Shown here in pieces: positions 28,001-40,008 of a DNA stretch of 64,000 bases. Position numbers and translations under genes: made by a program. How positions within the stretch are numbered: the stretch's first letter is position 1; each line of letters begins with the position of its first letter. This stretch comes from Pseudoscleropodium purum (Eukaryota > Streptophyta > Bryopsida > Hypnales > Brachytheciaceae), in contig OZ017803.1 of assembly GCA_963969395.1 (NCBI GenBank), forward strand, positions 20,336,001 through 20,400,000, in the 5' to 3' direction. A model generated the notes under the pieces. That model made no database searches. It worked only from the letters and a program-made list of their open reading frames with translations, and had not been told where the DNA came from.

Positions 28001-31000
28001 ATCCCCCAGCACCGTTGTGACTCGAAACGATATTTCTCCTCTGAAGACTCTGCTTTCACATTTACCTAGTTAATACAACGCCTAAAAATGGAATCCAAAG
28101 TTTCTGAGGGGCGTGATAGGTTTGAGTTTTTCTTACTCTGCTCAGCTCCGAGAATAAGTTTGTATCTTTCTTTTCTACTCCGCCAGAAGAGGAAACTGAA
28201 GATGGAGATGACCACTGCCAACACAGACGCGCTGATTACAGTTGCAATGATGATAACCTTCTTGTTACTCGGAGCACCCGCTGCATTGAACCAAAAAATG
28301 AAGAAGAAATTAAAAAGAAAGGCATGAGCACTGAATAGAGCCTTTGTAGAAGTCCATTCGAACTATTCACTACTGTTTCAAACCTTGCTCTGTTCTGGTC
28401 AGGGAGTCACATAACTTGGCTAAAATTTGTCACTCATAAACTTGACATGAGCACGATAGGATTTTTACTAGTGAAATGTTTCAAGTGCCATTTATCACGA
28501 TCTGATATAATGGAAATGAGTGTGCTTTATCGTCCTCAAATTGAAAGACGAGCCTCTCGCCAATTTCGTAATATTGGCGGAAGATCACGACTCTGCCTTT
28601 TCATTCAGGGCGTCTGAGACGTAAATCTATACTGGTCCTAGTTTTTAGAGCTGTCTGCAGTTCAATGTCACAATTTTGATGCTCGAAAGTGCGCTAATAC
28701 AACGAAATCGATGTTAATTTAGAGTGTCAGCAATTGATTTTCTTACGAGTATCTGAACACTGTTGCTGGCAAACACAGCGTGACAAGTCGTTATCTGCAG
28801 ATGTGGAATTGTCGCAATATGGATTTCCCTGCAGACTGTCATGTCAGGCAACCCCTTTGGATTAGTTACAAAGAATGCTGCGTGAAAGGAATCTCTAAAG
28901 ACCCAAGAAAGAAATGAAATGGACATACTTCGGTTTCTAAGGGTTTAAGGTTTAGGGCGTTTATAAACTCACAAAAACTTGATCGTGAGATTGACTATGT
29001 GACCAGAATAAGCAACATGTCGTATTTGGTTGTTTCTTAGGGATACCATCTGCAGACTCCGGCTTCGATCGGGCACTGCGAGCATGCTGTTCAAGTCTAG
29101 AGTCCCCGTGAGGCTGTTGTCATCTAAAGATCTGCCAAAGAATTTGCATTGCACAAGGGTTTAGTGTCCAGTGCATTTGTACCTAGAACTCGCAGACATT
29201 CCATATTGATAGAACGAAAAAATTTCAAGGAATTGACACTATTGCAGATGCTCATCTACAACCTCAGATCCAAACTAGTCCTAGCTTTTTGACCTTGTGC
29301 ACTCGGGTGCCACAAATTTCGCTCTTTAAAACATGCCATTCTGACGAAAATGACTTTCAATGCATGATGCTCCAAAGTTGGGTAAAACTTTCTACTATTT
29401 CTGTAGATCTATGAACCGCAAGAATTTAGAACCATCTACTGTTTACATTGAAATGTTCTCCTAAGGAAAGAATGAAATGTAGGAATCACTTACAGCGTTT
29501 TCAAGCTCTTGAAACCAACCAAGACAGAAGAAGGGACATCACCAGTCAATGAGACTCCTCGCAATAATCTGCACAAATGATGAAGCAATTCAGGTGGCCA
29601 ATGTTAAGTAGAAACAAATCTAGGACGAACAAAATTCAATGATAAACTGGGTGACAAACCCCGTTCCCATCTAAAAGTGGGATTCTTTGGGTTAAATTAC
29701 ACTATTTCACGTCCACGGTCAAAATCGAAAAGACAATCTTCTCTATATTTCATAAGGTCTCCCCATGGTCATAGTGATTTTCAGAGGCCTCCCCATATTA
29801 CATAACGACCTTTTAATGATCATTGTGAATTACAACATAGGTAAGCCTCCTGGGGAATATTCTCTTTTTAGGCTGTAAAAAAGCTCTTGAAACAATCTAA
29901 TCTTACTGAAAACCACTTGCCTGGGCATGAATGTTAAACTCAGTCCAAAAAACCTGGCGAATTTTCGCCAGAATCTTAGCACATGTTGGCACGGGCTACT
30001 TTATTCGACTAAGAAAATGGCTTGAAAATTTGATGAAATCGACACACCCTTCTCGAAAGAACACTAGATTCTCCCAATATTTCGTGAATGAGAGCTACTA
30101 ATACCTCATAATTTCGTGGATGAGCGCACACATGTGGAGGATTCCTTACGTGCATACTTTCAGAGTGCAAGTCGCTCTACCAACGAGAAAACCAAAAAAA
30201 TTGGCTGGTTGAACTTACAGAGTCGCAACGTTGTTGAGTTCGGTAGTCCAATTAGGGAATGGCCCCGGGTTGAAGTTGTTGTAACTCAGATCTCTGCACA
30301 CAGCATGCTGTGATTACCTCAATGTAATGTATCTTAAACCCTAAACCCTAAGAACATGACAATATCGAAGTGCAGTGGATGGTCATTTCTGATATATCTA
30401 CAGAAATGGCAGTGTCTAAAAACCCGAAGTACATCTCAGAAATGACAATTCCTAATTCCTGGAGATGTGCATATCAACTTACAGATACTGCAAATTTCCC
30501 AAGCTAGCCACATTAGGAATGGGGTCGGTAAACAAATTGTTTGAGAGATCCATCATTGTTAACGTAGGAACATTGGTTAACCCAGTCGGATTCAGGCTAC
30601 CGGTGAGCCGGTTATTGCTTACGTTCCTGACGGTCAGAAGCAATGCACAATGGAACAATTTCCGAGATTAGGGTATGCAATCAGCGAGTAGAGACGACCT
30701 ATCTCAAAATTGATGCAGGAATCAGCCTTAAACCCTATAAGACCAAGGATTCATGTTTCTAAACGACCAATTTGATTGATCATACTGTGAAAAATAGGAT
30801 TCAGATGAGACCAAGTTTTACACCACCAAAATCAGTGAAAGAAAATTGTGCATGTTACTCAAAAGATAAGTAAAATGGGGAAAGAGAAAGTCCCCAGAAG
30901 ACGTCCTCAAAAGTGCCAAAAAATACATGAGGTCCTAATTTGGATCTTTAGGGTTAAGCAACAGATGCTACGGCATGGAAAGCTGTACCGACACAGTATT

Positions 31001-34000
31001 GGTAGAATGCACTCACAGGTATTGAAGAGATTTGTGTCCAGTAATGTTTGGAAGAAACTGATCGAATTTGTTGCTCGAAAGGTCCCTACACAGCACAAGA
31101 AGTATTCACAAAGTCCGAATCTTATGAGGCAAAACACAGGAGTAGCTTCCTTCATTTGGATAAGCATGAAACATTCATCTCAGGTAACAGTAAAGATCAT
31201 TTGCACTGTTCTGAGGAAGAGATAGCTTTACTTACAAGTAACTTAAAGGTCCTGTTATAAGAAACGAGGTTCCATTTTCATCGGTCGAATTGATTAGGAA
31301 GGGCATTCTCCCTGTGAAGTCATTGTAAGACAAATCCCTGCATATTCAAAATGAAAATGGTCAGCAAGATGCGAAGAAATCAGGCTTCACATGACCAGTG
31401 ATTCCAATTGTGGGTTTTTCTTGTGGTCGTTTTCCTGTTTTACGTACACCATGCTTCCAAAATTGAGGAATAAGTTGATTTTCTTACACAGAAACCGCCT
31501 TGTGGAGATAGCTGAACATATCTATGGTGTAGAAGTCCCCAGAAAATAAGTTGTGGGAAACGTTGAATGTTTGCACAGCACGAAATGCATTCGATAGGTT
31601 GGTTGGAAGCCCCCCAGTCAACTGGTTATCCGCTACGTTTCTGTCACAACGATGCAAATGACATTTCATGCAATTAGCCATGATAAGGTCAGTACACCTA
31701 AAATCACCCGAATCAATATTTGGGCATGGTTCAAATTATGAAATACCGGTTGTGAGTTTGGGTTGGGTGGAAAAAATCCGAGGTGGGTGTTGATTAAGAC
31801 TTACAAGTTCTGAAGAAAGACAAATGCTGCTTGCTTCCATTTGGGAAATTTCCCTGTGATACTATTCCCATGTACATCCCTGGCAAAAAAAAATTAACTG
31901 TGGCATGTTAAAGCAAATAACAGAAAGTGGTCATACTCGTTGAAATTCAAGCATGTTCCAAAGCACCAGTATGGTGACGTTTTGAGTGCCCACAGCTTAG
32001 GAAATTCGGAAATTCAAGGGCCTTAAGCACTATAAACGAGGATCTGAGTTTTCAGCTTGGGCGGCTGAAACAGCACCAATTTCACTTACGTCTGCCCTTT
32101 TCTTTTTCTTTTTTTATAGATATGAGGAATATCAGCATTTCTACAAAACACAAGCAGCAAGAATTGAAACAACAGAATTTTTGTTACAATGATCTCACAG
32201 ATCAAATAAGCTGCCTAAGTTTTCGAATCCTTGAGGGAGTGGGCCTGTCAATCCAGGATTACTCGTCAAAGATCTGCACAATATAGAAAATTACGCAAGT
32301 GTAATCAGTTCTCAGTTGTTGCAGTTTATCTCCAAAAGGAGGCATCAAGGGTAGCATTCACTATGGGCATCTACATGGGCTGCAATAGTACTCCTTGCAA
32401 GTGCATTAGAATTTGTTGGAGATGTTATTGGTCATGAGAATTGGTAGGCCTACAGAACTCCAATGCATAGGGCACCCTCAACTTGAAGCCCCTATATGTG
32501 TTATAGCATAGTTAGAAGAACTACCCGTCAATAGAGTAATCATTCATTATGATCTTAGGACCATAATCATCCTTCTTTTTTGCCCTAATCAATGTGGTAG
32601 GTTTTAGTTGGATATGTTTGTTCCACCATGAATTCATTGTTATGATAGTATTGATGGCTTATTCTATGTTTTGTAATCAAGGTTCTTTGAACTATCCACC
32701 AAGCATGACTTATTTTGAAACATGGCTCTTTTCCACTCACAAGGTTACTAGGTTGCTGAGATTCTCAATTGCCTCTGGAATAATGCCTGAGAGGGATACA
32801 TTCACTAATGTCCTGTCATCCACACCAATTGAGAAAAACCAATTAGTTCCTTCACAAATTCTAGGGCTAAAAAAATGAATAAATTTTTAACAATAAACCT
32901 TTGATGTGAATATTCCAACATAACAATTGTTAGCCCTTGTAAGCTCACATTGTTTGCTGTAAGAAATAAAATCAACATTGCATTTTTAAATGACCAACTA
33001 GGCTTCCTTCACATGAATTTTGTTAAGCATTCTTGTACTCTTACTTAATTCCTATTTAATGAATTTGGAACTATCTAGAATGCAACAACAGATCTTTAAA
33101 GGAAAAACATCCATAATCTCCATAACTTCAAGATCACCACCCTCAAATTTAAGACAATGGACTATGTAAACCACTTAGACATCTATTCACAAGTTTAGAG
33201 ATTGAACCTTCCTAACATTTGCACACAATGTCCAAAAAACACATTCTTTGATGCATTCTTAGCACTAGCAAGTGGCAATTTTATGTATCCATAGATTAAT
33301 TAACCAATATTTGCTAGAGAGAGGTGAAGAAAATTCTTACAAGCCAGTAATCTCCAGATCCCAGACCGTAGTATTGGACTTGGTAGAATCCGCAACATTA
33401 GTTTTGGCATTGCAATACACGCCTCGCCATGGACTTTCCGGGTCACATGGCGTATTCTCGGGCTCGTTCACAAGTGCGTTCCATCCTGCCAAGTTGGACA
33501 ACACCTCTGGTGTACCGTTCCAAGCACTCCACAGTTGCTTCAATCCATACACTAAGAGTAAAAAGAAAACAGAACAAGCACACAACCACAAGCACCCCAA
33601 TCAAAACACAACCTAAGTTACAAACTATAGAATCGTAAAACCCTACTCACAACATGGTTGATTGATTGTTCCCAAGAGTCCATGAAAGAGATGCAGAATA
33701 GGTTGCCTTCGTCATTGGCTAAAGTTAGGAAAACTACTTTTTGTAGGTTTTGATACTTGAAACTGAGTTGAAAGGAGTGTGTGAAACCAAAGAATTGGTT
33801 TCATGGTGATTTCATTCATGTCAGATCAACAGTACTAACTACAAGCTGTAATGATCCCAATTCCCAAAGACAACCCTGACTCCTTGCCAAATTATAATTT
33901 TACGTACACCACTGTCACGATTTTCCCTAGCTAATCGATCTTCTTTCTCACAACTATGTGAAGGACTGTATCTCTGAGGTTCTCCACATTCCGTAAACCA

Positions 34001-34294
34001 ACGAATAACTTTGAAAACACAATTGCAAAAACCATCACTAGTAATCTGCTCTTCAGCTCAATTGTGGACTTCACAAAGTGGCAACTGTTCCAGAGCCTTC
34101 AAAAACCTTCACAAGGCAATTGAAGGGAGGGACTTACAATCAGAGGGGGCTGGCCGAAAAATGCCTGCCACTGGAGCGTCACTCGTTGCATTCCAATCCA
34201 CAGCCTCGGCCGAGTGGCTACAAAACAGAAGCAGAAGCAGTACTACAACACCCTGGAATACAAATCTGATCACCATCACTACACCAGTCCTCAC
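25001..34294 (-). CDS. LRR receptor-like Ser/Thr kinase (LRR-VIII-like), unit 2
   Basis: Unit 2 copy of the 22-exon receptor kinase; every exon is at the unit 1 coordinate plus 20461 (first exon 34294-34138, last 25334-25001). All splice borders and the reading frame are kept, and the kinase motifs [26 protein letters not shown] and APEY are present. Differences from unit 1 lie in the extracellular half. In exon 2 (33551-33341) the N-cap reads [13 protein letters not shown] instead of [13 protein letters not shown]. The exon 3 donor is GTGAGT instead of GTAAGT, and the exon 6 donor is the stronger GTAAGA. Exon 10 differs only synonymously. Because the kinase half looks identical, the copies probably signal alike, and any functional difference would lie in the ectodomain or in upstream DNA. 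Confidence 0.88.
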
Positions 34295-35572
34295 TCACTA
34301 ATTCAATGTGCACCAATTGAGCTACACTGCAACAAAAACTGGCTCAGGAAAAACGTACGGGCTCTTTTCTAAATCTAGATAACGAAAGTGGTTACGCAAA
34401 CAATCCGGTGGTATTCACGGATGGAGTTAGCAAACTAAACTCACGAGCTGTGAGAAATAACTAATAAAAGACGTTCCAACACCCAAAACACAGACCATAG
34501 TGGTAGACAGATTATCCTTTGTTTCGCAACAGGAGAAATTGATCAACAAGTGGAAGTTGTGCCAAGAAGTTGTGACAGAACCGGTTCCTCGTGCCAAACC
34601 ATCAGGGAAACTTCAGATATTCTCAAACAAGGAACCAGCTAGTTAATTGAGAGATACATAGTCTACCAGCACGTGTAAGAGCCCTATGCATGACTTTTAG
34701 CGCAAGTCGGGTTAACTTTGTTCCAGGTTGCTGCACTTCTACATTAACGAGGCTGTCCAAATCCCAAGGGAAGGAGAATCACCAGTAGATTCCGAAAGCG
34801 ACGGGGCGTAAGTGCTAGGTAGCTTCCTCGTGGAGCCAAATGTCAACTTCTTGTCGGGCCCATAGTCTTGGGAAGTTGGGACTTGGGTGCATGCAGCGCA
34901 GTATTAGGGGAATTTTTGAAGCTCCTCTACGCGGCTCATTTCTGTTGAACTTAGTTGTCTGTATTGAGATGATAAAACAGAGATTGGCCCCTGATTACAT
35001 AATACTATGAAGTGAAGCAAATGGCCCATTTTTATGTTAATTAACACCACTAAGTATAGAAGCTTATGGCCCATTTCCAACTACTTCAAGAATAACTCAT
35101 ATTTGGAGCATGGATTTCTAGATTGTAGAAATTTTCACTTGTGTGGAAATAGAGTTTGGAAGGATTCCAAAATTTTCCAAGTTTTTTTCCCTCAAAACGT
35201 AATTACACTTATTTTTTTAGCAAAGAGAGATGGTGCAAGTGCTTATATTTCCGTTTGAAGCCATGCTTATGCTTCATGATGCTGAAGATCACTTGTCATT
35301 GGTGGGTCATAGTAGGAGAGTTTGTGCACTTGATTTGCTTGAGTTTGTGTTGAGCATAAAGAACCTAACTATCAAATTGGAAAAGTATAGATACAAATCT
35401 TGATGTTGGTGCTTTGTTTAGTGGCGTTGGCAATCCATCGGGTGTATGTCAAGGTGTAGGAGGGTTGGTGCTTTGGCTAATGGCATTGGTGATCTGTCGG
35501 GTATGTATTAGGTTAAGATGGGTCATTCTATGTGTATTTTGTGCATCACATGTGGTGAGGGGGATTTTTTAG
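34295..35572. other. Upstream region of the unit 2 receptor kinase
   Basis: DNA 5' of the second receptor kinase, up to the MITE. It represents the pre-insertion state for the psaB fragment (junction 34782/34783). Compared with unit 1 it carries a ~70-bp deletion near 34694 and a 424-bp deletion near 35217. No gene is supported. Confidence 0.5.
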
Positions 35573-35854
35573 GAGGGTTGTCAGGACGTCCAGACGCGGA
35601 CACTGTGTCCGCAACGTCCGCTGATATTCGCGTCCTGGCGGATGCAATGTCCGCGTGTCCCCCGTCCGCCCATCCACCCGATTATGGCCGTCCGATTGAC
35701 GCGCGAACTGATCTGGTCCGCACGATCTGGGCGTCCACCCCGCCCGTCCGCTTTCTGACGGCGGTCGGGACGCTGCGTCCACTAGTGTCCGTGCGTTTGG
35801 ACGTCCGGAAAACGGACGCTATTTTGGGGCGGACGTTGACATTCGTCAACCTTG
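35573..35854. mobile_element. GC-rich hAT-type MITE in unit 2
   Basis: A 282-bp GC-rich insertion flanked by a perfect 8-bp duplication, ttttttag (35565-35572 and 35855-35862). Unit 1 has the empty site with one ttttttag. The ends read GAGGGTTGTCAGGACGTCC and, inverted, CAAGGTTGACGAATGTC, degenerate versions of CAGGGTTGACG. An 8-bp target duplication with CAGGG-like termini is the hAT signature. The last ~130 bp (TTCTGACGGCGG, GCTGCGTCCACT, GGACGCTATTTTGGGGCGG) match the right end of the large element at 52677 and of the MITE at 53219. It has no coding capacity. Confidence 0.93.
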
Positions 35855-36528
35855 TTTTTTAGGAGACTATTTACCTTCAAGGCAAAATTAAAAGGGCCCC
35901 TATCATTACTTAATTAGGAAAAATGGCCTATAGTATAGCATTCTATCATTACTTATAATGCCATGGTCAATGCAATTTATTGTAGGCTATATTATTTATA
36001 AGGAGAAAAAATGAAAGCAAAATTGTGAAATAATGTGAAAGAAAAATTGGTACAAAAACAAATCCCCCCTAGAAAATGACTAAAATTCAACCTATTTTCA
36101 TGCATTCTCAAACACTATGTGATGAAACTTAACTATAGTCTTGTATTAGGAAGAAAGTGCAAAATACTTTGTATTCTAACATCCTACATCAAGGCAAACA
36201 AAACCAAAAAATCATACAAATGGACATAACAATGGCATTAGAATATTTCATAACTAATTCTACATATGTCTGAAACATGTCAAACAACTTAGATTTGATA
36301 TCAATCCCATTAGGCTGAGATAGAAATGTACAGAAATTCTTTAAAGAACTTTTGAGTACCCAAATTCAATTTTCACTCCTCACTCTAATTGAACTTCCAT
36401 TGTATGTACCTACTACCTTAAAGAAGCCTAAGAAAACCAAGACAAACCATAGAACATGATTTCCAAACCAAATCATCAACAATACACATAGAACTACAAG
36501 TGAATATAAATGAGATTGCTTTAATTTG

Positions 36529-36665
36529 CAAGGTTGACGTGACGTCCGGACACGGACGTTGTATCCGCAGCGTCCGTTGACATTCACGGTCCCGACGGAC
36601 GCATCGTCCGCCGGGAACGCCCCGTCTGCTTTGACGGCTCTATTTCCCCCGACCGCCCTACCCAA
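36529..36665. repeat. Left terminal GC-rich region of the giant element
   Basis: Begins CAAGGTTGACG and continues with GACGTCCGGACACGGACGTTGT, ATCCGCAGCGTCCG and TTGACATTCACGG. These follow in the same order in both MITEs. This is the probable transposase-binding terminal inverted plus subterminal repeat region. Confidence 0.8.
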
Positions 36666-37289
36666 ACTGCCTCACGGTCACTCCCTTAATCCGTAAATAA
36701 TTAAATATTAAATGAAGTGCAATGGTTCGCGATTTGATTCATATTTTTAAATGTCATGAAATTTGTGCATATGGAAGATATTCCTCATCTCCACATTCTA
36801 TTAAAAAATTTCAACCCAAAATATGCAAATGTACAGTTACACGTATGCCCAAAAATTATATATTGCCGAAAAACACATGTTGGTCCTCTAGGAATTGAAG
36901 CACATAGGAAAAAAACTAAAACAATGTCTCTTATAAGTTGAAAGATTATAAAGTTTGACCATGATACCATGATAGTCTTGAAACTATGAAAAAATTCCAA
37001 TTCATTTTCAGAAGGCAAACTAAAAAAGTTTGTGACTTCAAATATATATATATATATATTCTATTTAAAAAATCGAGATCAATACAAATACAAACATAAT
37101 TAATATGAGCAAAATGTATTGAATTTAATATAAAATATCATATATTCTGAACTCAAAAATTTATATATACCATATAGTGTGCACATTTGGCTAATTGGAC
37201 ATATAATTTTTTTCATTCCAACTCTATATTTCTAAACTAATTTTTAATGCCTATATAACCTATTCAACTACTACTTCTGCACTACTAAT
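36666..37289. other. AT-rich spacer downstream of the kinase-like gene
   Basis: AT-rich DNA between the left terminal repeat and the 3' end of the kinase-like pseudogene, with an (AT)n run near 37041-37060. No gene is supported; it presumably holds the 3' UTR and terminator of the minus-strand gene. Confidence 0.45.
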
Positions 37290-38783
37290 CTAATATAAAT
37301 GGCGAAAATGTTCATCTGGCATCGACCAACGATATGTATTAGAAAATCGCGTAATCACATGGGCCAAACTAGTATTTTCATCGTCAGTCTTCGAAGAAAT
37401 GTGCTTTAAATAAGTATAAAACACTTTTGTAAAGTCATGAAAGGCAAATTGTGTCGCATTAGGTGTTTTAAATAGCAAGTTGAAATACGCCTTTGACATG
37501 TTGTTTCCATTCATTCGCCGAGCAATTTTTCGAATGGCATATTCTTCCGACTTATGTGAATACATCGGAATGACTTCCACATCTGCACCTGCTTTATGCA
37601 AATATGCAATACGTGGATCCACCCACCATCTCCTCTGCAAAGTCTGTTTCATCTCATCTACTGATGTGAATGTGTACAAAGACTTCATTGGCTAAGAAGC
37701 TAAGGTGGTCATGCCCCAATTGCAAACTCCAATATACACACGTGACTCATCCTCTAGAAAATGCAACAAGATGTTGTCCGGAGAAAAATCATTGTGCAAA
37801 TGTCCAGCAAGATGCACTGCATACATTATATGCATAAACGTCCATGTCAACTCCGTGCGCTTCTTCCGATATCGCCCTAAACGGTGAGCTTTTACAACCT
37901 CCTCTTCAGTTGGATTTGTATACATCAACCGAATTTGAATGTTGTCTGGATAGTCCTTATCCATATTCAACATTTGTCGAAGAGTTCCACCATTCCACCA
38001 ATACGCATAACCTTCACACGTCGTTCCGTGCACTACAGCAAATCGTATCACACCTGTGTGTGGAATTCGAACAGCTATTGATTCGTTTTGATGTTCTAAC
38101 TTTGCAAGATTGGGTCGAGTTTGGTGGTGAATGGATTTCTTTGCCGTAAACTCCCAATAAAGAAGTATTCCTAGACATCCTTCAATACGAACCTTTCGAA
38201 TCGTTGCATATCCACCTCTCATCGTTCTATCATCAATAGCAATCACGCGTACTGTATCTGGAAGTGCTATTAGGTGCCATCTGGTCCTTTCCGCTTCAGC
38301 AACTCCATCATTGCTTTTCCACCAACCAATTGAACCAACTCGATTGTGCTTTTTGGCAAATGGAGCACATCGCCCCCTAAACAAGTCCGCTTTCAGAATC
38401 ACTTCTTTAAACTGGACGTCATTGAGTTGATATTCTTTGCCATATTTAACCAAAATGACTTTGGAATTCCACAAAGCGTCATGAACCTTGTTCTCCAAAC
38501 ATTTGGTGAAGTACGTTTTATGCATTTTGTCATGCCATTTCGGAACATTCAATGCATCCAACAACATCTGTGTCATGTCTACTTTGAATTTAAACACGCA
38601 CTCCTCTTGATATCTGATGTACTTATTGTCTAAAGACAATGTTGTTTCCGATTCATAAAATTGAACGATGCGCTCGATCATAAATTTCTAGCATTCTTCC
38701 GAAGGACTTTGGCGAGCTACTTCCAAGTTCGATGGTCCCTCTCCATGTTTAAACTTCGCAACCTTCTTCTTCCCCTTTGGCAT
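37290..38783 (-). pseudogene. Divergent protein-kinase-like gene in the giant element
   Basis: A single frame of 498 codons from ATG at 38783 to the stop at 37290, interrupted by two TAG codons (38690-38688 and 37694-37692). The N-terminus is basic (MPKGKKKVAKFKHG). Residues ~190-365 resemble a protein kinase: a glycine-poor nucleotide loop (GGYATIRKVRI), a candidate ATP-binding Lys in FTAKK, a catalytic loop HNDFSPDNILLHF, and then CNWG where DFG or DWG is expected. The Asn at the metal-binding Asp position suggests loss of catalysis or a further decay mutation. The region after the second stop (MKSLYTFTSVDEMKQ...) continues the same frame, so it is one gene. It is preceded by a GC-rich array at 38965-39385. 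Substrates and role in the element are unknown. Confidence 0.72.
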
Positions 38784-38964
38784 CGTGACAAATGAAACTG
38801 ATATAGATCAAATTTTTTAATTTGAAATTAAATTCACGCGCAAGTGTCTAAAAAATTGGCAACAAGGGGGCCCCAATAAAGAACTCTTGCCTTGCCTCGA
38901 AAAGGAGCCAATGGAGGATAAACCACCAAGCTCTCCGCTCCACCTTGCATTCACAAGGGGCAAA

Positions 38965-39385
38965 TCAAAAGTGACAATGCGGACGGCCCGTCCGCCCATC
39001 TTATTGGGGTGCGGACGGCCCCAAACCGTCCGCACGATTGGACGGGCCGGGGGTGGCGGACGCATCGGCTGTCCGCCTCCCCGAAACCCTTGAGCCCTGT
39101 CCGCCCAATCGGACAGCCACGGGCGGACAAATCTGCCGTCCACCCGATCCGATGGGCAGCGGCGGACGGCCCGTCTGCCCCATCGGACGGATCCAAACCG
39201 TCCGCTTGATTAGATGGGCCGCGGCTGGCGGACGCATCAGCTGTCCGCCTCCCCGAAACCCTACAGTCGCGTCCGCACGATCTGACGGGTCGCGGCGGAC
39301 AGCCCGTCCGCCCCATCAGACAGCCCCAAACCATCCGCCCGATCGGACGGGCATGGGCAGACAAATCAAGCGTCCGGCTGATTCG
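38965..39385. repeat. GC-rich array I, upstream of the kinase-like gene
   Basis: Dense GTCCGCCC/GGACGGGC motifs on both strands. Longer repeats are visible: a ~70-bp block starting CCAAACCGTCCGC recurs at 39021, 39193 and, diverged, 39326. It lies about 180 bp 5' of the start codon at 38783. The long GC-driven open frames on both strands here are not genes. Confidence 0.8.
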
Positions 39386-39389
39386 CTTT

Positions 39390-40008
39390 ATTTTTCATAT
39401 TTGAAAATAGAATCTAAAGAAGAACCACTAATTGTCTAATTTGGACATTTCTTCATACCAATAAGAAATCATTTTAGTTTTTAGCAATCGTTGAATGAAA
39501 AATAAAAAAATTTCAAATATTCAAATAATTCAATCTTTCATAAATTAATTAGAAATACATTTATATCATTTATGAGTTTCTAAATGTAATAAACACACAA
39601 CAGTAATTTCAAAATACACACCATGCTAGTACATATTTAACCTCGAATGCTGAATTCAAAAATAGACATAATATGGCTTTTACAAAATTACATTTCTTCT
39701 TCATATTTTTATTATTTATCAAAGTCGCTTATAGCCGTATACATCAACGCTATTATAAAATAATACAATGATGTCTTCAACAATATGCTTGCCTACATAC
39801 ATACTTGGTGTACACTATTACACAACACTTTTTGAAAAAGTGAACAAAATTGTTGTTCAAAATTGTTCTATTCATTTAAAATTTTGTACTACTTCTACCA
39901 ATCTAGTGCTCTATACTTGTCGTGAGAGTAAAAATGAGAAAATTGAGCAAACACATGCTCACTATATACTTGCATGTTTTTTTATTCGAAATCTGAATTG
40001 GACTCAAA
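39390..40008. other. AT-rich spacer between array I and the novel-domain gene
   Basis: AT-rich, with no supported gene. It probably contains the 3' UTR of the minus-strand gene ending at 40009. Confidence 0.45.

Larger units (their letters stand above)
20462..36528. repeat. Tandem duplication, unit 2 (truncated)
   Basis: Second copy of the unit that starts at position 1. It matches 1-16966 of unit 1 and stops exactly at the left terminus of the large hAT-like element at 36529, immediately after the octamer ttaatttg, which is present once in unit 1 at 16959-16966. It differs from unit 1 in lacking the psaB insertion, lacking a 424-bp segment, lacking about 70 bp near 34694, and carrying a 282-bp MITE. 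The receptor kinase gene inside it is intact. Confidence 0.93.

Noticed and set aside
38817..39439. Several overlapping ORFs of 66-137 codons on both strands in array I
   Set aside because: They are open only because the GC-rich repeat lacks stop codons; composition is Pro/Arg/Gly-rich and follows the repeat unit.
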